Shown here piece after piece: positions 1 through 9,299 of a DNA stretch of 64,000 nucleotides. The notes below the pieces were generated by a model. The model had not been told where the DNA came from and ran no database searches. It saw only the letters and a list, made by a program, of their open reading frames with translations. The DNA comes from an uncultured Nitrospirota bacterium (GTDB lineage Bacteria; Nitrospirota; Nitrospiria; Nitrospirales; UBA8639), in NCBI GenBank assembly GCA_937139405.1, contig CAKZPV010000047.1:62001-126000 (forward strand), written 5' to 3'. Each line of letters opens with the position of its first letter. Position 1 is the first letter of the stretch. The translations under genes were made by a program, and so were the position numbers.

Positions 1-90
1 TTTGTAGAAAATTCCCGGAATATTTTTTTGATAAATTTTTTACGAACTGGTTTTCTAGAATATATTTGACTAGGCGTTGTCTAATTTCTC

Positions 91-3000
91 TTAAGATGAT
101 TTGGCCGAAAGATTATTTAATTCCTTTTCTGTATCAATTTCCAAGTAGGGGTCTAATTGTTTAGCTCTCTCAAAGATAGCCTGAGCTTGTTTGCGTGCGC
201 CTTGCTTGGCTAATTTCTTTCCCTCTTCTATAAAAGTTGGATGTATCGGGAGATTGGGGCAGGTTCGTTCATATGGGACCGCTTCTCCGGCAATCTGTTT
301 CCATTCTGCAAATGGGATATTTTCTTTTGCCGTATCACATACGGCATGTGCCAGTTGTCCAGTTCCAGACCAAAGGATTACTTTTTTATCACTTCCGCCC
401 ACAGCAAAAGTTTGTCCATCCGGACTAACGGCCAAGGCTTCTAGGGCTCCTTTGTGCCCAGAAAATTGAATTGGCTGCTGGGTGGGGTCTTGCCAATTCC
501 AAATACGCAAGGATTTATCCGAGCCGACTGAAGCTACAGAAGCTCCATCAGGACTGAATTGAACTCGTGCGATTCGTCCAGTAGACCCTGTCAAAAAAGT
601 AGGACTAATAATTGATTGGTGAAGATTCCATAAACCAATTTGACGATCACGGCTGCCAGTAGCCACCAATCGCCCGGAAGGGTGAATTGCAATAGAGGTA
701 ATACGTTGTTTATGTCCTCGCAAAATTTTCGGTGGGCTGTCCTTTCGCTCAAGGTCCCAGATCCGGAGAGTGAGATCATCTCCACCCGCAAGTAACCTAT
801 TGCCACTCGGTGTGAAGGCGATGGCATTGACTCGACCAGCGTGGGTACCCAACGTGGTAGCCTTTGGTTGTTTACTGGTCAAATCCCATAATCGAATGGT
901 GTGGTCTTGACTACCTGATGCAAGTTGTTTTCCATTAGGCTTGAATGCCACGCTGGTGATGCCTTTTGTATGAGCTTGGAGTATACGAGGGGGAGAGCTC
1001 GGCTCAGAAAGATCCCAGAGGCGAATAGTCGAATCTAAACTCCCAGAAGCAATTTGTTGTCCATTGGGGTGTATTGCAACAGATAACACCCCTGCGGTAT
1101 GGCCAGTGAATATTTGAGGTGAATCTAGCGGATTATTTACGGACCATAAGAACACCGTTCCGTCACTAGTTCCACCAATGACATGATCGCCAGAGGGATC
1201 GAATGTCACGGTGTGAATTTTAGTAGAAACTCCCTTGAGTTGAATCGGTGATGTGTGGAGATCCTTACGAAGAGAGCGGTCAATCGTGGACCACTGCATT
1301 CCATTGCCCTGGAGGTTTAAGACATAAGCTTGGCGAGCCCAAAGCAATCTGGTGGTTTCAGATTTTAGTGGGCTAGGTGATTGCGTTAGTTTTGCGGTAA
1401 TTCTTGAGACCACGTTGCCGAAGTCATTTTTGCTAGGATTTCTGGCTCGCAAAGACTTGTCAGGGATTGCCGTCAGTGGGCTGTTTTTTGATGTGCTTTT
1501 TGCGACGGAAGAAGCCGCTCGCAAAGATTTTTCCAAATTATGAATCTGTTGCTGGGCTTTAGCTAATTGCTGTTCTGTTCCTTGAAGTTTTTGCGAATAT
1601 TGATCTCGTTCCTCTTTGGTTTGCTTTAAGGTGCCCTGGGTCTCTAAGTTTTTGGCTGATTTGTTTTCAAGTTGCGTAATCTGTTTTCCCGCTTCAGCTA
1701 ATGCTGTCTGACTTTCCTCAAGTTTTGTTTGAAGGGTTGAACGAGCCAAGGCGAGTTTAGTGAACTCCTCTTCCGAACGCCGAGCTTTCTCAGAAGAAGC
1801 AGTATTAATAGATTGTAAAGAGTTCTTGCTGATCGCGACCTGGCCTATTGCTGTCGAAAGCTTATCTCCTAAGGTCGCCACTTGAGTTGTCGCTGAGTTC
1901 AGCTCTCGTTTGACCTGGTTCAGTTCAGTGCTTAGCTCATCTCGTTCCTTTTGCAAGGCAGTCAAGGAATTATCAGCGTCGGAATTCTTTTGGGCTATTA
2001 ATGTTTCAAGTTGGCTCACACGGCTAGTGGCTTGAGATTCTCGTGAACGAAGGTCTTGAAGCTCAGTGGTAAGTTGGGCATGCTCTTGCCGTAGGGTGGT
2101 GAGTGTGCCGTCGGATTTTTCCTGTTGTTCGGCTAATAGTGTCTCTAGATGGCTTCGTTTTTGTTTCTCTTCTTTGATGGTTTGATCTTTTTGAGTTAAA
2201 GCGGTTTCAAAAGTCACTGCTTGATTTTTTATTGTTGACAACTCTTTTTGGTTAGCAGATAAAAGTTCTTTGTATTTGGTGCGATCCTGTTGAAGGCGGT
2301 TTAATTCAGATCGCGCAAGTTCTGCCTGTTCTCTCGCCGTTTCTTCTTTCGTCACAAACATTTGGCGATTCTCAGCAAGAGAGACCTCCAGCCCTTTAAT
2401 TGTTGATTCCAGTCGTTCTCGGTCTGCCGTATGTCGTTGACTTTCAGTTTGAACCAACTGTTTATGTTGAGAAAGTAACGCGTCCAAATTTCTAGCTCGC
2501 TCATGAGCAAGCGCTAACTCGGTGTTGGCTGTTTTGAGTTGAGTGCCTAATTCTGAGCGGGCTGCCATCAGTTTTTTTGTTTCGGAAGGTGAAAGTGAGG
2601 ATTTTTTAAGAACCGCTAATTGCAAGTCTTTGACTTCTTCAAGTGCTGACGCTAATTCTCTTGACGTCGACGTGGCCTCGGATTGTAATTTAGCGCGTTC
2701 AGCTCGCAGCGCAGATAATGATTGTTCATAGGCATCTTGCTCGTCACTAATTTTTGAGGTCAGTTTTTGAACTTCGGCATGAAGATCGGAAAGTGCTTCT
2801 TCTCTTGAGGTCAGTTGAGTCTCCAGCTTAGTTCGTTGGTCTAGTAGGTTTTTGGTTTCATCCCCAGAAACTTGTTGATAGCGAACAATCGTCGCTTCAA
2901 GTTCTTGGATTTCCTTCTGAGCTTGGGCGAGGGCCTCCGGTTGTTGTGGTGTTTTCGGTGTTCCGCTGGCTTCAGAAGGAATGGCCGGAGAGGGAGAAGC

Positions 3001-4251
3001 GACCTGGGCTGGGCTAACCGAAGGGTTGGGAGAAGTCGGAAAGCGGAAGAACCACAAGAGTAGTACGACGCCTAGTAAGAATAGGCTGGCCGCCATCACA
3101 TATGAATGCTTGGGTTGAGGATCGTTATTCTGAGAAAGCGCCTGTACTGCAGGAGCGGAAGAGCGAATATGGCGCTTTGCCCATGCTGGGGGAAAGACTT
3201 CTTCGTACAAAGGGTTACGTATAGCAATTTCTTTGTCATTTTCTCGAAGAACGCCGACTAATCGTAGCTGTTCCAAGGCTGCTTGATTTGTTCCCACGTT
3301 TTCTGTCTTACCTTCTAAGACATCTAAATACGGCTCAAGGAGAGATTTTCCATCGGCAAAAGGTTCTGTTAATGCCGTTCGGACGAACTGAAAATTGGGT
3401 TCTCGAAGGCCTTGTAGGCTTCCGATGAAATGCCGAACACATTCATCAACCTCTGTTTCAAGCCAAGTGGTACGGTGTTGTTCTTCTAGAAGCCTGCAAA
3501 GTAATTGAGTCAGGTAGGGATGTCCTTGTGTCCAGCGATACACCCATTTTACAGCTTCAGTGGCAGCCTCCGTCGGGAGGCTAAGGCCTTCAGCTAGGGG
3601 GAGTGCTTCTTCAAGCGTAAAGTCTGAGAGCCTAACTCTATGGCTCCATTGGAATAGTGATGATGACTCGTCTTCAGGAAGTAATTGGGAAGGAGTTGCC
3701 ACGCCACAGACCACGAATGAGAGGCGATACAAGATAGAATCGGTGGCTCGTGATTCATAAAGGGTCGTCAGCCACTGAAAAAAGGCAACCCTGAATGGCA
3801 AAGCCATGGTTCGTTCGATTTCATCAATAAACAACACCAGGGGTGCATCAATTTCAGGCAGGATGACTTCAGTTATTAATTTTGTCAGCCGTTCTTGAGG
3901 GGGGAGCGCAAAAATTGATGGTTTTGCCCACCAGGCCATCACATCGGTCGTGAGGTCTAAATTATCATTCAAAATACGAACAATAGTGTGAAACCACTCT
4001 TCTTTGCGAGGAGGAAGGGGGAACTGGCTAAGGTCAATGAGAATAGCGTGATGCGAGTTGGCGTTGAGCTGTTCAGCCGTATGCGCAATCAGGCTGGATT
4101 TTCCCATTTGGGGAGAATGAAGGATATATGTGGGTCTCCCATTCTGGCAGTGATCAAGCAACTCAGCATCTGCCGGACGTTGAATGTACTGGAGATCTCG
4201 AGCCTTGACCGTTCGACCACTTGAAGAACCTGGATGATTTTTATGTGCCAT
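91..4251 (-). CDS. AAA_35-type ATPase with TM segment, long coiled coil and C-terminal WD40 propeller
   Basis: 1386 aa. The N-terminal domain resembles the AAA-like (AAA_35) ATPases common in cyanobacteria and other bacteria with large signalling proteins. It has a Walker A-like SPQMGKSS at about residues 46-53 and a Walker B LVLFIDE at about 138-144. A hydrophobic segment near 385-403 should cross the inner membrane. Residues about 440-930 are an extended Glu/Gln/Lys-rich coiled coil. Residues about 1020-1290 hold seven WD40 repeats, each ending in a WD-like pair (RLWDL, RIWDL, LWNL), enough for one beta-propeller. A short TPR-like helix pair ends the protein. The ATG start fits the AAA domain beginning. 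It is monocistronic as far as visible. The domain architecture suggests a membrane-tethered ATP-dependent sensor or scaffold; substrate and role are unknown. Confidence 0.8.
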   Translation of the reverse strand: MAHKNHPGSSSGRTVKARDLQYIQRPADAELLDHCQNGRPTYILHSPQMGKSSLIAHTAEQLNANSHHAILIDLSQFPLPPRKEEWFHTIVRILNDNLDLTTDVMAWWAKPSIFALPPQERLTKLITEVILPEIDAPLVLFIDEIERTMALPFRVAFFQWLTTLYESRATDSILYRLSFVVCGVATPSQLLPEDESSSLFQWSHRVRLSDFTLEEALPLAEGLSLPTEAATEAVKWVYRWTQGHPYLTQLLCRLLEEQHRTTWLETEVDECVRHFIGSLQGLREPNFQFVRTALTEPFADGKSLLEPYLDVLEGKTENVGTNQAALEQLRLVGVLRENDKEIAIRNPLYEEVFPPAWAKRHIRSSAPAVQALSQNNDPQPKHSYVMAASLFLLGVVLLLWFFRFPTSPNPSVSPAQVASPSPAIPSEASGTPKTPQQPEALAQAQKEIQELEATIVRYQQVSGDETKNLLDQRTKLETQLTSREEALSDLHAEVQKLTSKISDEQDAYEQSLSALRAERAKLQSEATSTSRELASALEEVKDLQLAVLKKSSLSPSETKKLMAARSELGTQLKTANTELALAHERARNLDALLSQHKQLVQTESQRHTADRERLESTIKGLEVSLAENRQMFVTKEETAREQAELARSELNRLQQDRTKYKELLSANQKELSTIKNQAVTFETALTQKDQTIKEEKQKRSHLETLLAEQQEKSDGTLTTLRQEHAQLTTELQDLRSRESQATSRVSQLETLIAQKNSDADNSLTALQKERDELSTELNQVKRELNSATTQVATLGDKLSTAIGQVAISKNSLQSINTASSEKARRSEEEFTKLALARSTLQTKLEESQTALAEAGKQITQLENKSAKNLETQGTLKQTKEERDQYSQKLQGTEQQLAKAQQQIHNLEKSLRAASSVAKSTSKNSPLTAIPDKSLRARNPSKNDFGNVVSRITAKLTQSPSPLKSETTRLLWARQAYVLNLQGNGMQWSTIDRSLRKDLHTSPIQLKGVSTKIHTVTFDPSGDHVIGGTSDGTVFLWSVNNPLDSPQIFTGHTAGVLSVAIHPNGQQIASGSLDSTIRLWDLSEPSSPPRILQAHTKGITSVAFKPNGKQLASGSQDHTIRLWDLTSKQPKATTLGTHAGRVNAIAFTPSGNRLLAGGDDLTLRIWDLERKDSPPKILRGHKQRITSIAIHPSGRLVATGSRDRQIGLWNLHQSIISPTFLTGSTGRIARVQFSPDGASVASVGSDKSLRIWNWQDPTQQPIQFSGHKGALEALAVSPDGQTFAVGGSDKKVILWSGTGQLAHAVCDTAKENIPFAEWKQIAGEAVPYERTCPNLPIHPTFIEEGKKLAKQGARKQAQAIFERAKQLDPYLEIDTEKELNNLSAKSS

Positions 4252-5017
4252 AAGATGCTACTCAGAATATTTCTGTCTCAAAAATCAGCTTCGAATGAAC
4301 CCGTTTGGCAATAAATTCTTGAGTGTATATTTAACCATAACCTAAACGAAGAAGGCCGTAGATAACTAATAAGAAGGGGCCTTTTGAAATTTAGGTCCTA
4401 GTTATTGGAAAAATGATGGTTATGAGGCGCCATATTCAGAAAACTATTACCTTATGAAAGCTTAAAATGAAGGAAAGCAACAATGCTCACTAATTAATCT
4501 TTGTCTCTCTGGGCAAAGTTGGTGATGAATAAAATGGGACAGAAGACCAATCAAGAAAGATATTACTCATTACTTGCAAGACAAGTCACCCACCCTATTT
4601 ATGTGGTTGAGGAGGATCCAGGTCATGCGGCCAGATTTGAGCCAAACTGAAAAGTCGAACTATTTTTATACTTTCCGTTTCGCACCATTCAGCAAGTGAG
4701 AGACTGCTTCTACAATGGAATTGTACTTAGGTATTACACTGTTATACAACCTCTGTAATGAAAGTATTCTTAAGGTTGAGACAATGTATATTTAATTTGA
4801 GCCCTGATTTTCGTACAAGGGATCGGATAGAGTTCCATCCTTTCTGTGTTTTTTGATTTGTTGGTTCATACTTATCCAGTTCAAGCAGCATATGTGTAAG
4901 TGGTAGTACTGCGTTAACAGCCAGGTCAAAGCTGAGCCAATATCTAGTGGTTTCCTGAACCAACTGGATAAATATGATAGTGACTAGAGTTAACCATTGT
5001 CCGATTAACGAGGTTCC
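4252..5017. other. 766-bp gene-poor intergenic stretch with a mini-ORF
   Basis: No convincing full-length gene is seen. A 24-codon ORF (ATG 4625 to TGA 4697-4699) has a strong Shine-Dalgarno (GGAGG at 4611-4615). Its product begins MRPDLSQTEKS and could be the preserved start of a decayed gene. A 73-aa TTG-start ORF on the minus strand (4742-4963) has no ribosome site or recognisable family. The AT-rich composition and lack of coding bias fit decayed DNA. Confidence 0.5.
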
Positions 5018-5968
5018 ATGGCATCTTCATCAAAAAAAGTCATTTATGCTGCTCTCATCGGAAACGCGTTGATTGCAGTAACCAAATTTGCCGCATCTGT
5101 GGTAACAGGGAGTTCCGCAATGCTAGCCGAAGGTATCCATTCTCTCGTTGATACTGGCAATCAAGGTCTATTGTTATATGGCCTGCACAAAGCCAAGAAG
5201 CCACCTGATGAAAAGTTTCCCTTTGGTCATGGAAAAGAAGTGTATTTTTGGAGTTTCGTGGTGGCAATTCTCATCTTTGCCCTGGGATCAGGAATTGCGC
5301 TCTATGAAGGAGTTTTGCATATTTTTCATCCTGAGCCTGTCGCAAATCCTATGATCAATTATGTGGTTTTAGGTCTCGCATTAATTTTTGAGGGGGGAGC
5401 TTGGTATTTTGCCTTCAAAGAATTTTCTCACACCAAAGGCGAATGGTCGTATGTACAAGCGGTGCAACGAGGGAAAGATCCTACGATATTCATGGTGTTG
5501 TTTGAAGATTCAGCAGCGGTGTTGGGATTGCTCGTGGCTTTTTTGGGAATTTGGTTGGGGCAACTAACTGGGATTCTCTATCTCGATGGGCTTGCTACGG
5601 TCATTATTGGATTAATTCTTGGAGGGACTGCGATTTGGTTGGCGTATGAAACCAAAGGGCTTCTTATCGGAGAAAGCGCCAATCAGGAAGTTGTTCAAAG
5701 TATTCGGGAAATGGCCAAGCAGCTCTCAGGTGTCACGTATGTGAATGAAGTCTTGACGATGCATATGGGGCCGGAATTTATTTTGGTCAATATCAGTGTA
5801 AACTTTCAGGATGGCGTAACATCTGAAGTTGTCGAAGAATGTGTTGCTCAACTGGATGTACGGATCAAGACAGAGCACCCTTTTGTTAAGCGAGTTTTTG
5901 TGGAAGCTGAAGCCCGTCGAGTGAATAAGGCCAAAAACGTAGAGAGTAAAAAGCCAACAGAAACTTGA
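5018..5968 (+). CDS. Cation diffusion facilitator transporter, ZnT9/SLC30A9-like
   Basis: 316 aa. CDF family inner-membrane exporters move Zn2+ or related divalent metals out of the cytoplasm in exchange for protons. The TM2 signature IHSLVDTGNQ (H41, D45, N48) is present, followed by the FPFGHGKEVYFWS stretch typical of the branch related to human SLC30A9. Another TM helix carries LFEDSAAVLG. The soluble C-terminal domain from about 215 (EVVQSIREMAKQL through VKRVFVEAEA) has the usual ferredoxin-like fold pattern. ATG start at 5018, after a possible GAGG at 5009-5012. A hairpin with a T-run follows at 5992-6020. The metal cannot be assigned from sequence. Confidence 0.88.
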   Translation: MASSSKKVIYAALIGNALIAVTKFAASVVTGSSAMLAEGIHSLVDTGNQGLLLYGLHKAKKPPDEKFPFGHGKEVYFWSFVVAILIFALGSGIALYEGVLHIFHPEPVANPMINYVVLGLALIFEGGAWYFAFKEFSHTKGEWSYVQAVQRGKDPTIFMVLFEDSAAVLGLLVAFLGIWLGQLTGILYLDGLATVIIGLILGGTAIWLAYETKGLLIGESANQEVVQSIREMAKQLSGVTYVNEVLTMHMGPEFILVNISVNFQDGVTSEVVEECVAQLDVRIKTEHPFVKRVFVEAEARRVNKAKNVESKKPTET

Positions 5969-5991
5969 TCATTAGAAAAACAGAGTGAGAT

Positions 5992-6020
5992 GTGAGACCG
6001 AGAGTACGAGTCGGACTCTT
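5992..6020 (+). terminator. Rho-independent terminator candidate after the CDF gene
   Basis: GAGACCGA and TCGGACTC pair, with one A/A mismatch, around a 9-nt loop and run into TTTT. It sits 23 bp after the transporter stop codon and between convergent genes. Confidence 0.5.
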
Positions 6021-6057
6021 TTATGTGTATGACAATGGAGTGGGAAATCGTTGAGAT

Positions 6058-7392
6058 TCAATCGTCATTGTTATTGGAGATTTCTAAGACGACCGGGCAA
6101 TGGTCCGACAAACGGCGATAAGCTAAAGGGTAATCTCCACGGATACGTTGACAATCGGCCACGGCACAATAGCCTGTGACTCGAACGGATTTCACGGTTA
6201 TTTCCTGCATGTCCTTAGCAACTAAGATATGATCCAACTGTCCGCCTCGCCCACGAAAGTAATGAGAACATTGGACCTGTAGAGGGAGGTCAGAAAATCC
6301 AGGGCGTTCTTTTTCCACAAACCGGCGTAGATACTTGAGCTCGGAGCGCTGCGAATGGCGGTCTCCAGCGCCCATCGTGTTGAAATCGCCTAGAATCACC
6401 ACATCATGATCCTTTTTCAATAAAGGCTGGACAGCCTTATCAATGCGGTTTAAGGCTTTTTGGCGTTCTTCGAGGGCAAACACGGTCGGTCCGGATTTCA
6501 AATGTACGGCAATGAGATGAAAATCAGCTCCATCCTTCTCGCGCGCCTGAACAAAAGCATAATGACCTGGGCGCAAGCCAGACGTGCAGGGGTTCTTGGC
6601 CGATGAGGCTTTTGCATTCAATTGCCACAGGCTTTCAAATTGAGACACTGCCGCGCGTGAGTCATTCCACAATAACCCAATATGATGATCGTTCGGGCGT
6701 CCACAGGGTTGCCTGTGCCATCGCCAGGTATCACCTGTTTGTTTCGATAATTGATGTGTAAGCGTTTCCCAGGCTTTCTTGGCTTTTGGAGTGGCTAGAG
6801 TTTCTTGAATCGCCAACACGTCCACCTGCATCCAACGTATTGCACAAATTAACCAATCCAAATCGGTGGGTTCGGCTGAAGCTTGGAATTGATCGGGGGC
6901 CGATCCTGCTGGAAACCAGCGAAGATTCCATGTGGCAACACGCAATTTTTCAGACGACATCTTAGACATGCGGAGACCGTTTTGAATCGCAGCTTGGCAT
7001 TGCGCCTTATTTGTCCAAACCTCACCTTCTCCTCCCACAGAAGTCTTAGATGCAGCAGAAGTCTTTGGAGTGAAGGGTGCATGTGGAGCGAATGGTTTAG
7101 GTGCGGCTGTGACTCGAATATATTTTTTGTGTACCCAGATTGTGTCTCCTGAAACTAATTCGATTGATACCCAATGGCCGTCTTGAGCAAGTTGATGGAT
7201 AGTCGCGGTTGTGCCACTGGGAACATGTTTTAGATAGCTAGGAGAGGGTTTGCGATGTAGCGGTACCCCAATGGGCTTCTTGGCTTCAAGGATGACCGGT
7301 TGCCCTACCTGAAGATCTTGGGCTGAGGCGAAGCTGAGGTTTCCGGTAAGCAGAAATACTGTAAAGCTAATAAGGGTTAGGAAATTTCGCAT
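6058..7392 (-). CDS. Secreted endonuclease/exonuclease/phosphatase-family nuclease with SH3 domain
   Basis: 444 aa. The N-terminal 24 residues (MRNFLTLISF...SFASA) are a signal peptide, so the protein acts in the periplasm or outside. Residues about 30-95 form a bacterial SH3-like module (GVPLHRKPSPSYLKHVPSGT...GDTIWVHKKYI). The catalytic part is DNase I-like: RVATWNLRWF, VLAIQET (metal-binding Glu), VILGDFNTMGAGDRHS (Asp/Asn catalytic pair) and LSDHCPVVLEI (C-terminal Asp-His). It probably hydrolyses DNA or another phosphodiester; the family also includes phosphatases, so the substrate is inferred. It is convergent with the CDF gene. Confidence 0.82.
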   Translation of the reverse strand: MRNFLTLISFTVFLLTGNLSFASAQDLQVGQPVILEAKKPIGVPLHRKPSPSYLKHVPSGTTATIHQLAQDGHWVSIELVSGDTIWVHKKYIRVTAAPKPFAPHAPFTPKTSAASKTSVGGEGEVWTNKAQCQAAIQNGLRMSKMSSEKLRVATWNLRWFPAGSAPDQFQASAEPTDLDWLICAIRWMQVDVLAIQETLATPKAKKAWETLTHQLSKQTGDTWRWHRQPCGRPNDHHIGLLWNDSRAAVSQFESLWQLNAKASSAKNPCTSGLRPGHYAFVQAREKDGADFHLIAVHLKSGPTVFALEERQKALNRIDKAVQPLLKKDHDVVILGDFNTMGAGDRHSQRSELKYLRRFVEKERPGFSDLPLQVQCSHYFRGRGGQLDHILVAKDMQEITVKSVRVTGYCAVADCQRIRGDYPLAYRRLSDHCPVVLEISNNNDD

Positions 7393-7508
7393 GTTCTCTT
7401 CTTAACAAATGCATGAAGAGAATACCAACTTATTATGCTTCATGAAAAAATGATGATGAAGAAGCATGAAATATACTGCTATGATCCTAGTTCTTTGAGA
7501 CCCTCATA

Positions 7509-9188
7509 ATGAGTTCTTCAATTAATCTTGAAATTGCTAGTCAAGCGCGTTTGCGGCCGGTTGCGGAAATTGTGCACGATAAATTGGGCTTAGATGCCGA
7601 CCACCTCGAATTGTATGGCAAGCATAAAGCCAAAATCCCGCTCTCAATGATGGCCTCCCTTCGCGACAAACCGGATGGCAAATTGATTCTTGTTACCGCT
7701 ATTTCACCCACCAAAGCGGGAGAAGGCAAGACGACCACATCTATTGGGTTGGGAGATGGGTTAAATCATATTGGGGCCAAAACCATTGTGGCTATTCGGG
7801 AGCCGAGCCTCGGCCCGTGCTTTGGGATGAAGGGTGGGGCATGTGGTGGGGGCTATGCCCAAGTGGCTCCAATGACGGATATTAATCTGCATTTCACCGG
7901 GGATTTTCATGCGATTACCGCGGCCCACAATTTACTTGCCGCCATGGTCGATAATCATGTGCATTGGAGGCATCACCCACATATTGATCCCCAGCGAGTG
8001 ACGTGGGGTCGTGTATTGGATGTCAATGATCGCTCGCTCCGCGATATTGTGACGGGGCTAGGGGGGAAAGTGAATGGCTTCACGCGCGAGGGTCGATTTG
8101 ATATCACGGCAGCCTCAGAAGTGATGGCCATTTTCTGTCTCGCGTCTGATATAAAAGATTTAGAACGCCGGTTGAGCAATATCAAAGTTGGGCGAACGGC
8201 TGACAAACAGATGGTCTTTGCTCGGGATATCAAAGCCGAAGGAGCCATGGCCGTCTTGTTAAAAGAGGCCTTCAATCCAAATCTTGTTCAGACGCTGGAG
8301 AATAATCCTGCATTGGTGCATGGCGGGCCGTTTGGCAATATCGCCCATGGGTGTAATTCGATTGTGGCCACGAAACTGGCGCTCAAGCTTGCTGACTATG
8401 TGGTCACCGAGGCAGGGTTTGGGGCCGATTTAGGTGCGGAGAAATTTTTCAATATCAAATGCCGAAAGGCAGGATTGAAGCCAGCCTGTGCGGTAGTGGT
8501 GGCTACAATCAAAGCGCTGAAGCTGCATGGTGGTGCGCAGGAAGCCAAGCTGGGAGAAGAAGATCTCGTGGCCCTCAAACAGGGTTTGCCAAATTTATTG
8601 CAACACATAGAAAATGTGAAAAAATTTGGTGTCCCAGTTGTTGTGGCCATCAACCAATTCACCCACGATACACAAGCTGAACAGGATTTGGTGGAACAAT
8701 CATGCCAAGAGCTGGGTGTGCAGGTGGTACTCTCCAATCATTGGGCTAAAGGTGGGAAAGGGGCTGTAACATTAGCGGAAACTGTCAAGCAGATTGCGGA
8801 TGGTGGAACAGCCTCATTTTCTGCATTGTATTCGGACGACCTGCCCTTAGCAGAAAAAATGCGTACGGTTGCTCGGGAAATCTATCGTGCCGATGATGTT
8901 GAGATCCCCCAAACCGTTCAAACTCGCCTCACCGAGCTAGAAAAAAATGGCTACGGGCATTTCCCCGTTTGTATGGCCAAAACTCAGTACAGTTTTTCGA
9001 CTGAATCCGCCATGAAGGGCGCACCTACGGGTTTTACCGTTCCGGTCCGCGAAGTACGGCTCGCTATGGGTGCAGAATTTATCGTCGCGATGACTGGCGA
9101 TATTATGACGATGCCTGGTCTTCCGCGTGTGCCTGCTGCGAACGTAATTGGAGTGGATGACAGTGGCAATACTGTTGGTCTGTTTTAA
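7509..9188 (+). CDS. fhs: Formate-tetrahydrofolate ligase
   Basis: 559 aa, full family length. Joins formate to tetrahydrofolate with ATP hydrolysis, giving 10-formyl-THF for purine, formyl-Met and C1 metabolism in the cytoplasm. The nucleotide-binding loop [20 protein letters not shown] (about 65-84) and the [13 protein letters not shown] and VVAINQF segments are characteristic. The C-terminus carries the conserved [18 protein letters not shown] start at 7509. It stands alone, with uvrB following after 111 bp. Confidence 0.97.
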   Translation: MSSSINLEIASQARLRPVAEIVHDKLGLDADHLELYGKHKAKIPLSMMASLRDKPDGKLILVTAISPTKAGEGKTTTSIGLGDGLNHIGAKTIVAIREPSLGPCFGMKGGACGGGYAQVAPMTDINLHFTGDFHAITAAHNLLAAMVDNHVHWRHHPHIDPQRVTWGRVLDVNDRSLRDIVTGLGGKVNGFTREGRFDITAASEVMAIFCLASDIKDLERRLSNIKVGRTADKQMVFARDIKAEGAMAVLLKEAFNPNLVQTLENNPALVHGGPFGNIAHGCNSIVATKLALKLADYVVTEAGFGADLGAEKFFNIKCRKAGLKPACAVVVATIKALKLHGGAQEAKLGEEDLVALKQGLPNLLQHIENVKKFGVPVVVAINQFTHDTQAEQDLVEQSCQELGVQVVLSNHWAKGGKGAVTLAETVKQIADGGTASFSALYSDDLPLAEKMRTVAREIYRADDVEIPQTVQTRLTELEKNGYGHFPVCMAKTQYSFSTESAMKGAPTGFTVPVREVRLAMGAEFIVAMTGDIMTMPGLPRVPAANVIGVDDSGNTVGLF

Positions 9189-9299
9189 AAGGATGTTTAA
9201 AAATCCCATCAGCGTCGTTATTTTCATTTAACATCCGCAACTGTTTGTTGATGCCACCTCCGCTCCTTGGCTTATGGTAGATTGCCAGGGGAGTTAACC

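Noticed and set aside
4742-4963. 73-aa minus-strand protein
   Set aside because: TTG start, no ribosome site, no recognisable domain.
9267-9299. Upstream TTG start of uvrB
   Set aside because: No ribosome site; ATG 9300 has one and gives the normal family N-terminus.
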